A stretch of DNA of 64,000 nucleotides from Trichomonas vaginalis G3 (GCF_026262505.1 NC_067208.1:6333962-6397961); one strand, 5' to 3'; counted from the first letter of the stretch, positions 11,226-20,597 are shown. Numbers and translations are program-made. Notes: generated by a model from the sequence alone, not told the origin.

Positions 11226-11310
11226 AAGTATTGTATTACAAGAACAACTTCAACAACAAATAGCTCAAGAACAACAAATGCAACAAATGCAACAACAAAG
11301 TCAAGAATAA
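11212..11310 (+). CDS. Maverick 1: tiny Gln-rich protein (32 aa)
   Basis: This short frame from the ATG at 11212 overlaps the end of the previous gene and is almost half glutamine (QEQLQQQIAQEQQ). In Maverick 2 the gene at 49199 overlaps the end of its own capsid-like gene in the same way, so the arrangement is conserved even though the sequences differ. Confidence 0.35.
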   Translation: MQTGESIVLQEQLQQQIAQEQQMQQMQQQSQE

Positions 11311-11337
11311 AAAAAATATTTTTTTATTTTTATAAAA

Positions 11338-12600
11338 ATGTACAGAATAGATGTTTCAGATTTTTATGACTTCCAAGCATTCAGAAATATGTGTCCATTT
11401 AGAGACTATAACAAAGCAGTCGAGAATTTGAAACGTTTAGTCATTTATGTGACTCTGCCCCAGAATGTTATGTTATGAAAGAATGGGATGTAGTCTTTAA
11501 CAAACCAAGAGCAACAATAGTTTCAGAACAAGAATGTAGACAGAAACTTAAGAAAATAAAAGTTGTACAAGTTGGAATGAAGATGTTAGATGCTTGGGAT
11601 ATCTTATTGTCAAAACTTGAAGATTTTTCAGTTCGTGGTATAAAGTTTCTATACACCTTCTCCAAACTTCTATTCTATCTTCACTGGATATAAATACGAA
11701 CAAGTAGAATGGAAAGAAAATATTATAGAAGCTTGGTTAGACCATGTCAAAGAAATTATATGCAATGGAAACGAAAAGGTTTATGAGTATATCTTATGTT
11801 GGTTTGCAAACATCTTACAACATCCAAGTGCTAAAAATGAAACTGCTCTCATTATAATTGGAAAACAAGGAACTGGTAAGAACACATTCTTTACAGATAT
11901 TTTGTGCAAACTGTTAGAAGGTTATTCGAACCCGAATATGACAAACTTAGAAAACATCTGTGGCAAGTTTAACTCCTCAATAGAGAATATGAAACTTATA
12001 GTTTGCAATGAACTTCAAAGTATAGATACAACAAAAGTTTTGAACTCAGATGCTTTGAAGAGTCTTATAACAGACAAGTTGGAGTTGTTGAAAGAAATAT
12101 AAAGACCAAAGAGTTTGTGAAAATGTTGCAAACTTCATTATGGTTTCAAACAATGCTGTTCCGATGAAGTTAGAAAGTTCTGACAGAAGATATGTAGTTG
12201 TCAGAACGTCAGATTCTCATATGCAAGATACAGAATATTTTGACGACTTAGCAAACTTTGACATCTGACTTTTAAACCACTTGTTCTCATTTTCATGACA
12301 TTAGATATTTCAAAGTTCAATCCAAGACAAATTCCACATACCGAAGAGAGACAAACATTGTTAGAAGCAAACAAGAGTGTATATGAACTGTTCATAGATG
12401 AAACTGACTTATGAGTGTTTAGATGAAAGGTCATTGTACGATTCGTATAAACAATATTGTCAAGAATATGGTTATATGACAGCGTCTAAACGAACATTCT
12501 TGGCAAATGTCAAAAGTCTTTTAGACGTACAGAATGGTGTTATATACAAAAGAAAAATTTTTCTGAGTAAATTTAAAAAAAAATATTTTTTTATCGATAG
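11338..12600 (+). pseudogene. Maverick 1: superfamily 3 helicase (D5-like) region
   Basis: This fossil gene opens at an ATG right after an A/T box (tatttttataaaaATG). Walker A is clear (IIGKQGTGKNTFFTDIL) and is followed by a Walker B-like stretch (ENMKLIVCNELQ). The C-terminal part (SLYDSYKQYCQEYGY) looks like the winged-helix tail of D5-type viral primase-helicases. Such ATPases unwind DNA as hexamers in virophages, poxviruses and phages. I could not identify a primase catalytic domain. It is broken in several places. Confidence 0.65.
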
Positions 12601-12605
12601 AAAAG

Positions 12606-12837
12606 ATGACAGAAAAATTAACTTTTTACATAGCGCCAGACCCTTCTTGCCCACATCTTTTTTAAGCCACAATATATAGACATAAAACTAAATAGAGAAA
12701 GCGAAATTCTACAAACAGAAGAAACATATAGAGACCTAGATAACGAAAATGGATATGCGCTATTCTGGTTAGATTGTCCTTATGAAATGTATGAAAAAAA
12801 GGCTTTATATGAAGAATATAGAAAAATATTGTCATGA
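12606..12837 (+). pseudogene. Maverick 1: small acidic gene
   Basis: An ATG follows an ATTTTTTTATC box. The start MTEKLTFYIAPDPSCPHLF and a downstream acidic, Tyr-rich stretch (ETYRDLDNENGYALFWLDC) belong to one small fossil gene by position and composition. The function is unknown. Confidence 0.4.
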
Positions 12838-12978
12838 AAAACGATATAAGACCAAGCTCTAGAGAAAATTCTATGCTGGTATAAAACATCTTTTCGAATT
12901 CGAATGGCAAATATAGAAAAGAAATAATTTTTCTGAGTAAATTTAAAAAAAAAATATTTTTTTATCCGATAGAAAAAG

Positions 12979-13397
12979 ATGGCAAAATTCATCTCAGTAA
13001 ACAAGTACATGTCAGGACTTAAAGAAGAACTAGACCCATTCACATATTTGAATGTTTACTTCTACCATTTTGAAAAGTCTTCATTCAGCAAAGTTTGGAA
13101 CATCGAACCAGTTAAGTTTGCTATTGTGACTAAAAATGGTGCGAAATTTGAAGACTTAGAGATAGAAGGTTTGTTAACAGTCAAAGAAAGTTTTGACAGA
13201 AGGTTCTCAAACCTTAAAGAAGGCAAAGCATACAAACTTGTTATACCTTATGAACCAAGAAAGCAGACGACTATGAATATTATGAGTCTAAGATAGTTGA
13301 AGTTCAAGGTAAATTGTGGTAAAAAGATTTAGAGTCTAAGCCAGTGTTTGCTCCTAAAGAGGAAGAGAACATTGACATTGACCCAGAAATGTTCTAA
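12979..13397 (+). pseudogene. Maverick 1: small hypothetical gene (MAKFISVNKY)
   Basis: It is preceded by ATTTTTTTATCC, the same box as in front of 12606; a longer stretch around both boxes is nearly duplicated. The product has alternating hydrophobic and charged residues (YLNVYFYHFEKSSF) and an acidic C terminus. By position next to the replication gene and by its small size it could be a single-strand DNA-binding type protein, as could the Maverick 2 gene at 40563. That is only a guess. Confidence 0.4.
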
Positions 13398-13412
13398 AAT
13401 AAAATTTTATTT

Positions 13413-13857
13413 TTACATGTCATATCTCCCCTTCTCTGGAACTGGTTCAGGTTCTTTCTTCTCTTCTTTCTACTTTCTTTTCTTTCTTCTTCTTTTCTGG
13501 TGGAGTTATGTCAAATTCTCCGAACCATATTTATGTAAAAGTTCTTTGTCCTTTAATAGCTCATCTATTCTGTTTTCTATTTCATCTTCAAGAACAGCGC
13601 ATGTGTCTTCTTTGCATTCGAAGAACTTTTGTTGGACTTCATCTTTCCAATCGGTGTCATCTCTGTCAACAAGCTGTCATTGACAAATTTTAAGACTCTG
13701 CTCTGCTTAATGTTTTATGGTTCTTGTCATATTCCCAGAAACAGAACTTTAGAACAAATTCACCTTTCTTGTTTACACTATGTAAGATTTTATGGTCGAC
13801 AGATGTTTTGCTGTCAAAAAGTTTGTCTCGAATATAGATAGCGAAATCGCTAGACAT
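13413..13857 (-). pseudogene. Maverick 1: small gene with Lys/Glu-rich tail
   Basis: It starts at the ATG at 13857 (MSSDFAI), divergent from the ATPase gene, with a shared A/T promoter box between them. It ends in a highly charged tail (PPEKKKKEKKVERREKK). Fossil; function unknown. Confidence 0.4.
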
Positions 13858-13893
13858 TTTCTAAAAGATAAAAATTTTAATTTTTCTAAAAAT

Positions 13894-14769
13894 ATGTTAG
13901 AAAAAAAGTTTGCTGACATTGACAAGAAATTTGAGAATGTTTTAAACAAGAACAAGAGGAAGTTAGAAAATGCTCAGATAAAACCTATACATGACAAGTT
14001 CTTATTTGCTCAGAATGGTATAACAGGTCTAATTGCACCACCTGGGTCGGGTAAGACTTTCACTTATCTTAAAATGGCTGCACAACAACAAGAACTAGAT
14101 GAGAAGAACCCATTCTATGAGTTAGTTGTTATTTGTAGTACTTCTGGTCAATTTGACCAAACCGTCAATTCGTTCAAAGATATTATAAAGAAGTCTAAGT
14201 TAGTATGTATAAAGGATACTGAGTTGTTAGATTGGATAAAGAAGTACCAAAGAAGAGTTTTGAAGTATAATGCTATAAATGAGTATGTCAATTCGAAGTT
14301 TAAAGACCCAAATGAGGAAATGCAGAGAATATTAGAGAAGAAACACTTCAGAAACAAACAGAAAGAGATAGAATACATTTCGAAGAAATTGCAATCTTAC
14401 GATTGGAAGACATACCCTCATAGATGTCTTCTTATCTTAGATGACTTTGCTTCTCATCCTTTGTTAAAGAATAGAGAACAAGATATGTGTCGAATTCTTA
14501 AGAAGCTCAGACACTTTAACATCTCAGTTGTCATTTGTGTACAGACAGCAAAGAGTTTAAGTAAGGATGTTAAAAGAATACTTACTGACATTATACTTTT
14601 CCCCGGATTGTCCGAAGACGATTTCATGGAACTTATGAAAGAGTCCATGGCAGGTAAGTTTGACAGACATGAACTATGGGAGAAGTACAAAGTCATACAA
14701 GACCCTCATACTTCTTTCAGAATTCATATCTACGCAAACAAAGTTCAAATTGTAAAAAGTCAAGCTTGA
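13894..14769 (+). CDS. Maverick 1: A32-like DNA packaging ATPase
   Basis: This open frame of 291 aa runs from the ATG at 13894. An upstream open stretch is ignored because the divergent gene starts at 13857 and the A/T promoter box lies between. Walker A is LIAPPGSGKTFTYLK and Walker B is CLLILDDFA. The FtsK-HerA superfamily ATPases of Polintons, poxviruses (A32) and giant viruses have this layout and pump DNA into capsids. The C terminus ends SFRIHIYANKVQIVKS, closely matching the Maverick 2 copy (SYLEIHIMTNTIKVKN). The gene looks whole within a broken element. Confidence 0.8.
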   Translation: MLEKKFADIDKKFENVLNKNKRKLENAQIKPIHDKFLFAQNGITGLIAPPGSGKTFTYLKMAAQQQELDEKNPFYELVVICSTSGQFDQTVNSFKDIIKKSKLVCIKDTELLDWIKKYQRRVLKYNAINEYVNSKFKDPNEEMQRILEKKHFRNKQKEIEYISKKLQSYDWKTYPHRCLLILDDFASHPLLKNREQDMCRILKKLRHFNISVVICVQTAKSLSKDVKRILTDIILFPGLSEDDFMELMKESMAGKFDRHELWEKYKVIQDPHTSFRIHIYANKVQIVKSQA

Positions 14770-14785
14770 AAAATAAAGAGTTCAT

Positions 14786-15589
14786 TTACCCTACTTGTTT
14801 GAAGTTGTCAAAATACTCTGTTATTTTTTCTTTCAGTAGCGGTAAGTCTTCTTTGAATGTAAGTATTGTACAACCTTTAATATCATAGTGTGTTTGAGGA
14901 AGAGTACTTTTGACAATTTCCTTTATTTGCTCATTCGGTGTCATTGAAATCGGTAAGTTTTCACGATAGAACCAGTTTCTGTCAGATTTATATATTTTAG
15001 CGAGGTCATAAAAGCTCTTGTTGTTTCTTCTCACTAAATGCAACATAACCATATCTCTATCTTCTTCTTTCTCCATCTCTTCAGCGTAAATCATATACTT
15101 ATAGCTTTTTTCCTTACCTTTTGGTACCGAACGTGGTATTCTTTTCTGAATGCTTTTGTCTTTTGCTTCAAGCTTGTTTTCCATCTCTTCACGTTCTTGT
15201 CTATGAATTTCGTCAAGAAGTCTGTAAATATTCCAAGCATAACGAGGCGAAGCCCACATTGCAACAGCATTTACAAGAAGTCTATGTACATACCAACCTC
15301 TCAAACCATTTGGCAAATTTTTACGATTTTCATGAGTTTTAGGCGACCCCGAAGGAAGTCGGTCTCGCTGTGCTTCGCTCAAAAGTTCTTGTGTGCTTTG
15401 GTTTTTGAACCAATCGTCTGTATGTTTGGTATCTGGAGCAAAACATGCTGTCAAAATACTTTGCATTTGGTACATATCGTCTTTGACCGAACGAATGAGA
15501 CGGAGTTGTTTGTTAAACTGTATGTACTCATATTCTTCATTTATGGCTTCATGAACGATAGCAGTTGTTGTGTTCTCTGATGTTGACAT
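14786..15589 (-). CDS. Maverick 1: KilA-N domain protein
   Basis: This frame of 267 aa starts from ATG at 15589 (MSTSENTTTAIVHEAI), chosen because a conserved leader abuts it. The KilA-N core is at about residues 85-140: GWYVHRLLVNAVAMWASPRY, followed by a helix with LDEIHR. KilA-N domains bind DNA in phages, poxviruses, baculoviruses and Mavericks. The C-terminal part (IYKSDRNWFYRENLPI) is charged. Maverick 2 has a close paralogue at 41570-42385 with the same leader. A regulatory role is likely but inferred. Confidence 0.75.
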   Translation of the reverse strand: MSTSENTTTAIVHEAINEEYEYIQFNKQLRLIRSVKDDMYQMQSILTACFAPDTKHTDDWFKNQSTQELLSEAQRDRLPSGSPKTHENRKNLPNGLRGWYVHRLLVNAVAMWASPRYAWNIYRLLDEIHRQEREEMENKLEAKDKSIQKRIPRSVPKGKEKSYKYMIYAEEMEKEEDRDMVMLHLVRRNNKSFYDLAKIYKSDRNWFYRENLPISMTPNEQIKEIVKSTLPQTHYDIKGCTILTFKEDLPLLKEKITEYFDNFKQVG

Positions 15590-15646
15590 ATCTGTCCTTA
15601 CATACAAAATAAAAAATAAATAAAAATAAAACTAACTTTATTTTTT
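15590..15646 (-). promoter_or_regulatory. Shared A/T leader of the KilA-N gene
   Basis: On the minus strand it reads AAAGTTAGTTTTATTTTTAT, then more A/T, then GTATGTAAGG just before the ATG. Near-identical leaders precede the genes at 16290, 18288 and 42385, and an orphan copy lies at 18933-18980. Confidence 0.65.
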
Positions 15647-15678
15647 CTGACTTTCACAAAAGACCAAAAATAAACGCT

Positions 15679-16290
15679 TTACATGTATTTTTCAGCAACT
15701 TCGTCAAATAATTTTATAGCTTTATCTATCTCATCTACTTCAAACGTTTCTTTACCTTTTATGGGAGCACCATACATTTTCTCAAACTTTTCAAGTAGTT
15801 CTGTTTCAGCAGCTCTCATATCATTAGCAAACACAACCTTGACTCTATTGACTGTACTGTCATATCTTTGAGTTATATTATATGTTCTTCCTATCTTATA
15901 TCTTTTTGTGTTGAAGTCCTTCGGTTTCTGAACGATGTAAAGTAAGCCTTCACTGCAACGTTCCGTATCGAATGAACCATATGTTATGAAGTTATATCCA
16001 ACAACTGGGTCTAACCATAACAAAACTATTGGTATAAGACTTTTGTCGATGAGATATGCTGTAGTTCCATAGAATCTTACCGATATCATAAGCTCAGGAT
16101 TTCTTGTCAAAATTTTCTGAGTTGAAGCAATTCTAACCCAGTCGTGTGTTTTCTTTCCAGATGGAAATATAATGTCTGACAAAGAATATTTGTTGTATTT
16201 CTTTGAGTATCTTACGTTTAAATCACCTATTCTAACCAATTTGGTGTCATTGTCTATCTTTTTAACTGTTTCAAACTCAATGTTTGACAT
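15679..16290 (-). CDS. Maverick 1: KilA-N-like protein with T5orf172/GIY-YIG-like C terminus
   Basis: This frame of 203 aa starts from ATG at 16290 (MSNIEFETVKKID). The N-terminal half contains HDWVRIASTQKILTRNPEL and a helix region ending LIPIVLLWLDPVVGYNF, matching the KilA-N/MSV199 type of viral DNA-binding domain. The C-terminal half has EGLLYIVQ, KIGRTYNITQRY and a conserved Glu in AAETELLEKF. This is the T5orf172 version of the GIY-YIG nuclease fold, often fused to KilA-N or Bro domains in DNA viruses. It probably binds DNA and may nick it. Confidence 0.7.
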   Translation of the reverse strand: MSNIEFETVKKIDNDTKLVRIGDLNVRYSKKYNKYSLSDIIFPSGKKTHDWVRIASTQKILTRNPELMISVRFYGTTAYLIDKSLIPIVLLWLDPVVGYNFITYGSFDTERCSEGLLYIVQKPKDFNTKRYKIGRTYNITQRYDSTVNRVKVVFANDMRAAETELLEKFEKMYGAPIKGKETFEVDEIDKAIKLFDEVAEKYM

Positions 16291-16348
16291 ATATGTCTTT
16301 ACATACAAAATAAAAAAATAAATAAAAATAAAACTAACTTTATTTTTT
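16291..16348 (-). promoter_or_regulatory. Shared A/T leader, second copy
   Basis: This has the same ACTAACTTTATTTTTTCT core and A/T run as the leaders at 15590, 18289 and 42386. Similarity to the orphan copy near 18960 also includes CTATCTTAAGGAAATTCATG further upstream. Confidence 0.65.
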
Positions 16349-16379
16349 CTATCTTAAGGAAATTCATGATTTTCATAGA

Positions 16380-16470
16380 GTTTTGGCGACTAAGGTTTCT
16401 TACCTACTCGCTGTTCTTCACTGTTTTCATACGGAATCTCTTCTCTCGGTTTTCCGAGGGAAGCAATCTT
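16380..16470 (-). pseudogene. KilA-N gene scrap with a GC hairpin
   Basis: CGGAATCTCTT, CTCGGTTTTCCGAGGG and AAGCAATC match the inside of the Maverick 2 KilA-N gene near 42128-42165. It is a short relic of a further KilA-N copy in this fossil element. Confidence 0.45.
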
Positions 16471-16518
16471 ATGCCATTTTACTCAGATTTTTGGTCATTT
16501 TTCAATAAAAATATAATT

Positions 16519-17345
16519 TAGGGTAGAAGGTTAGATCTAACCTCTTTTCTAACCTCTTTTCTACCCTCTTGAATTTGTCATGATTTCATCGTAAATGTTT
16601 TGTCATGATTTCATCGTACATGTTTTGTCAAGACTTCTTCGTACATGTTTTGTCAAGACTTCTTCGTAATGAGTGTAAAGGACCCAAAAATATATTTTAG
16701 GGTAGAAGGTTAGATCTAACCTCTTTTCTACCCTCTTGAATTTGTCATGATTTCATCGTAAATGTTTTGTCAAGACTTCTTCGTACATGTTTTGTCAAGA
16801 CTTCTTCGTAATGAGTGTAAAGGACCCAAAAATATAATTTAGGGTAGAAGGTTAGATCTAACCTCTTTTCTAACCTCTTTTCTACCCTCTTGAATTTGTC
16901 ATGATTTCATCGTAAATGTTTTGTCATGATTTCATCGTACATGTTTTGTCAAGACTTCTTCGTACATGTTTTGTCAAAACTTCTTCGTACATGTTTTGTC
17001 AAGACTTCTTCGTACATGTTTTGTCAAGACTTCTTCGTAAATGTTTTGTCAAGACTTCTTCGTAAATGTTTTGTCAAGACTTCTTCGTAAATGTTTTGTC
17101 AAAACTTCTTCGTAATGAGCGTAAATCAGACAAAAATATATTTTAGGGTAGAAGGTTAGATCTAACCTCTTTTCTAACCTCTTTTCTCACCTCATGAATT
17201 TTCATGATTTCTTCGTAAATGTTTTGTCAAGACTTCTTCGTAAATGTTTTGTCAAAACTTCTTCGTAATGAGCGTAAATCAGACAAAAATAATGTTTAGG
17301 GTAGAAGGTTAGATCTAACCTGTTTTCTAACCTCTTTTCTACCCC
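16519..17345 (+). repeat. Array A: 25-bp tandem repeats with palindromic blocks
   Basis: Five blocks of AGGGTAGAAGGTTAGATC plus its mirror (near 16519, 16699, 16841, 17145, 17297) alternate with runs of a 25-bp unit built on GTTTTGTCAAGACTTCTTCG. Units vary between ATGATTTCATCG and AAGACTTCTTCG. The array points the opposite way from array B at 19010-20035, across the gene at 17353-18288. It is non-coding and iteron-like in appearance. Confidence 0.85.
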
Positions 17346-17352
17346 AGTTATT

Positions 17353-18288
17353 TTATAAGCGTTTTACATGGTAAACGTTATGAATTCGTGAGACTCTAAA
17401 CAGTTTTGTAGCTTCTATTTCTTCGCTGAGGATATCAAAAGTTTTAACTATGCCGAAAGTCTCTTTATACTTCTTCTTGACGTCAGATAGAAGGAAATCT
17501 TCTGCAGTTGGATAGTTTTTGTTCAGAAATTCTAACATGTCCATTTTATCTTCTGCTGGCTTTTCTGCTTCTTTCTTTAAATCTGCATAGTCGTTTCTCA
17601 TTCTTTCTATCTCTTTGACGGAGTAGTTATATTTCCTCATTGCTGCTTTACATTTAGAACATTGCGGGTTCATTTTTGCGTTATATTCTGAAACCTTACC
17701 TGCTAAAACAACTAAAGCGTCAATGGTTTTCTTTAACTCAAAAGTTGCTGGTCTTATTTGTTCGTTCCATATTTTACATCTTTTATCTTTATCTCTTATC
17801 TGCCATACACATTCAGCAACTAATGAAACAAAGTTGTCGTATGTCTTAAACTCCCCCGATTTATATATGTCAGAAACATTCTTATATACCATGTCGCAAT
17901 CTTTGTCCATAACTTTATGGTTGCAATGAAAACCAAGGAATTCATAGTTTACCTTTCGTATGAACTTCTTTATTTCTACTGAGTCAGTTGCTTTGACTTC
18001 AATTTCATCGAATTCAGGAATGGTTAGTTTTTGCTGCTGAATTTCAGGTAGTTTAGGCAAATGGTCAATAATGTCCTGCATGTCGTAAAGATACTGTTCA
18101 TTTGTTTCATCTTTCGCACTACAGTCTAAATTACATGTTAAAAGTTCTTGCTTTATCTTCTGGATTTCTGTTTCAAAAGTATATGAAGAAGGAATGAAGC
18201 TTTTCATTTCTACTAACATTGACGTTGGATTCATGACTAACGAGTTTGGTGCTGTTGTTTGAAGTGTTGTAGAACCTATTGTTGACAT
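17353..18288 (-). CDS. Maverick 1: hypothetical protein between the repeat arrays
   Basis: This frame of 311 aa starts from ATG at 18288 (MSTIGSTTLQTTAPN), set by the shared leader. A disordered N terminus is followed by a mostly helical charged protein. CSKCKAAMRKYNYSVKEIER holds a CxxC pair, and more Cys and His (GFHCNHKVMDKDCD) could complete a metal site. It lies between two facing arrays of iteron-like repeats and shares its leader with the KilA-N genes. It could be the protein that recognises those repeats, but nothing in the sequence proves it. Confidence 0.6.
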   Translation of the reverse strand: MSTIGSTTLQTTAPNSLVMNPTSMLVEMKSFIPSSYTFETEIQKIKQELLTCNLDCSAKDETNEQYLYDMQDIIDHLPKLPEIQQQKLTIPEFDEIEVKATDSVEIKKFIRKVNYEFLGFHCNHKVMDKDCDMVYKNVSDIYKSGEFKTYDNFVSLVAECVWQIRDKDKRCKIWNEQIRPATFELKKTIDALVVLAGKVSEYNAKMNPQCSKCKAAMRKYNYSVKEIERMRNDYADLKKEAEKPAEDKMDMLEFLNKNYPTAEDFLLSDVKKKYKETFGIVKTFDILSEEIEATKLFRVSRIHNVYHVKRL

Positions 18289-18346
18289 TTCTGTTCTTTT
18301 ATACAAAATAAAAAAAAATAAAAAAATAAAACTAACTTTATTTTTT
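18289..18346 (-). promoter_or_regulatory. Shared A/T leader, third copy
   Basis: This carries the same ATAAAACTAACTTTATTTTT core, directly upstream of the ATG at 18288. It is followed upstream by further copies of the GTTAGATCTAAC palindrome. Confidence 0.65.
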
Positions 18347-18363
18347 ATTTCGGGAAAATTCAT

Positions 18364-18717
18364 GAAAATTCAAGAGGGTAGAAATGAGGGTAGAAAACAG
18401 GTTAGATCTAACCTCTTCACCTAAACTTTATTTTTGGTGTAAATTTCATGATTTTCGAGAGTTTTAGACCATGTTAGAAAACGTGTGAGAAAACGTGTTA
18501 GATCTAACATTCTAACATAAACTTTATTTTTGCTGAATTCCGTATGAAATTTCATGAAAATTCAAGAGGTTAGAAAAGTGGTTAGAAAACGTGTTAGATC
18601 TAACATGCTAACATAAACTTTATTTTTGGTGTAAATTTCATGATTTTCGAGAGGTTAGAAAACGTGTTAGAAAAGTGGTTAGAAAACGTGTTAGATCTAA
18701 CCATCTACCCGACATTC
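18364..18717. repeat. Palindrome-rich spacer (GTTAGATCTAAC)
   Basis: This non-coding stretch has four copies of the 12-bp palindrome GTTAGATCTAAC, each next to TTAGAAAACGTG or GAGGGTAGAAA motifs and separated by TTTATTTTTGGTGTAAATTT. It is a degenerate, differently spaced version of the blocks in arrays A and B. Confidence 0.7.
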
Positions 18718-18950
18718 TCGTCAAATACAAAAAAATGAAAAAAATGACACTTTTTCATTAGATAACTGTTATTTTTTGACGAAGTGAAGATTGACACTTC
18801 GTCAAAAAAATCCCTGAAATCATATCTTTTATACAAAAAAATACAAAAAATGACACTTTTTCATTAGATAACTGTTATTTTTTGACGAAGTGAAGATTGA
18901 CACTTCGTCAAAAAAATCCCTGAAATCATATCTTACATACAAAAAAATGA
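18718..18950. repeat. Two direct repeats carrying a GACGAAGTG hairpin
   Basis: Two copies of about 110 bp each contain TTTGACGAAGTGAAG, a short loop and CACTTCGTCAAA, preceded by CATTAGATAACTGTTATT and followed by TCCCTGAAATCA. The same unit occurs twice in Maverick 2 at 43925-44110, and a reversed relative three times at 41176-41337. Confidence 0.8.
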
Positions 18951-18980
18951 AATAAAACTAACTTTATTTTTTCTATCTTA
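18933..18980 (-). promoter_or_regulatory. Orphan copy of the shared A/T leader
   Basis: TCTTACATAC, an A-run and AAAACTAACTTTATTTTTTC match the leaders of the KilA-N genes, but the sequence on its downstream (minus) side is the hairpin repeat and not a gene. The gene it once served seems to have been replaced. Confidence 0.5.
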
Positions 18981-19009
18981 AGGAAATTCATGAAAATTCA
19001 TGAAAATTC

Positions 19010-20035
19010 ACGAGGGTAGAAAAGAGGGTAGAAAAGAGGTTAGATCTAACCTTCTACCCTAAAATATATTTTTGGGTCCTTTACACTCATTACGAAGAAG
19101 TCTTGACAAAACATTTACGAAGAAGTCATGACAAAACATTTACGATGAAATCATGACAAATTCAAGAGGTGAAAAAAGAGGTGAAAAAACAGGTGAGATG
19201 AAATCATGACAAAACATGTACGATGAAGTTTTGACAAAACATTTACGATGAAATCATGACAAATTCAAGAGGGTAGAAAAGAGGTTAGATCTAACCTTCT
19301 ACCCTAAATTATATTTTTGGGTCCTTTACACTCATTACGAAGAAGTCTTGACAAAACATTTACGAAGAAGTCTTGACAAAACATGTACGAAGAAGTCTTG
19401 ACAAAACATTTACGAAGAAGTCTTGACAAAACATTTACGATGAAATCATGACAAATTCAAGAGGGTAGAAAAGAGGTTAGAAAAGAGGTTAGATCTAACC
19501 TTCTACCCTAAATTATATTTTTGGGTCCTTTACACTCATTACGAAGAAGTCTTGACAAAACATTTACGAAGAAGTCTTGACAAAACATGTACGAAGAAGT
19601 CTTGACAAAACATTTACGAAGAAGTCTTGACAAAACATTTACGATGAAATCATGACAAATTCAAGAGGGTAGAAAAGAGGTTAGAAAAGAGGTTAGATCT
19701 AACCTTCTACCCTAAATTATATTTTTGGTCCGGGAACAAAATGAACGAGGTCAGGATGTATGCAAATACCTTTGAATTCATTCATAACACCCTTTGTAAG
19801 CTCATAAAATGCTTGTTTTGAGGTCGAGCCACTTTTGGCTCCACCGTATTCTTTCAACCAAAACTCAAGAATTTCCCGCATGAATTTTGTATAAAAAGCA
19901 ACCGTCTGAATTCAGACGGTTGTTATATTCTTCACAAAACATTTACGAAGAAGTCATGACAAATTCAAGAGGGTAGAAAAGAGGTTAGAAAAGAGGTTAG
20001 ATCTAACCTTCTACCCTAAATTATATTTTTGGGTC
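19010..20035 (-). repeat. Array B: mirror-orientation copy of array A
   Basis: The same 25-bp units (GAAGTCTTGACAAAACATTT) and GTTAGATCTAAC blocks as array A are present in reverse orientation. There are five blocks, with palindromes near 19040, 19285, 19491, 19691 and 19999. Several 200-bp higher-order copies are nearly identical (for example 19330-19510 and 19530-19710), indicating recent amplification. Confidence 0.85.
19735..19935 (-). pseudogene. KilA-N-type gene scrap inside array B
   Basis: AACCGTCTGAATTCAGACGG and GCATGAATTTTGTATAAAAA match the N-terminal part of the Maverick 2 KilA-N gene at 43387-43896 (around 43796-43850). It is a relic embedded between repeat blocks of the fossil element. 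Confidence 0.5.
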
Positions 20036-20350
20036 CGGGAACAACTTTCTCTCAATAGGGGCTGTAGCGTACTCTTTGTGTAAGCGGTTCAGACCTTCTT
20101 CGAACTCTTGGTCTCTCTTCGATTTGGATTGAGATTGGAATTGCTGGGGTGGAGCTTGCTGGAACATCCAAGGGTTGGGGCAGTAAGGCATAGGCTGAGG
20201 AGGGTAGTTCGGGAAGCCTTGTGGTGGGTAGTAACCTTGAGGTGGAAATTGGTAGAAATTCGGAGGTACTTGCTGGAACTGAGGTGCAGGGGCTGGTTCT
20301 TTAGGTTCCTCTGGTTTGGGAATGGACTCGGTTGGTGGGACGTGAGACAT
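20021..20350 (-). CDS. Maverick 1: Pro/Gln/Tyr-rich protein
   Basis: This frame of 109 aa starts from ATG at 20350 (MSHVPPTESIPKPEEPKEPA). It is low-complexity, with QFPPQGYYPPQGFPNYPPQ, and ends with a charged helix. The frame stays open upstream through 22-bp repeats, but that part looks like translated promoter DNA. Such PQY-rich proteins are often disordered adaptors or virion tegument-like proteins. It is divergent from the gene at 20598. Confidence 0.5.
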   Translation of the reverse strand: MSHVPPTESIPKPEEPKEPAPAPQFQQVPPNFYQFPPQGYYPPQGFPNYPPQPMPYCPNPWMFQQAPPQQFQSQSKSKRDQEFEEGLNRLHKEYATAPIERKLFPDPKI

Positions 20351-20364
20351 TCGTTTGTGTCCTG

Positions 20365-20597
20365 TTGGAAGGAAGAACTTTTCCTGTTGGAAGGAAGAAC
20401 TTTTCCTGTTGGAAGGAAAAATTTTTTCTGTCGGAAGGAAAAACTTTTTCTGAATTTCGACCAAAAAGTTCTCAATTTTCGAAAATTTGAATGGTTTACG
20501 GACGGACAACTGGAAAATTTTTTCTTGTCGTCGGGAAAAATTTTTTCTGTCGGAAGGAAAAACTTTTTCTGTCGGAAGGAAAAACTTTTTCTGTCGG
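20365..20597. promoter_or_regulatory. 22-bp direct repeats between divergent genes
   Basis: About seven copies of a 22-bp unit (GTTGGAAGGAAGAACTTTTC, later GTCGGAAGGAAAAACTTTTT) flank a unique centre at about 20453-20520. All copies point the same way. The repeats reach both start codons, so they may be binding sites controlling both genes. Confidence 0.6.
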
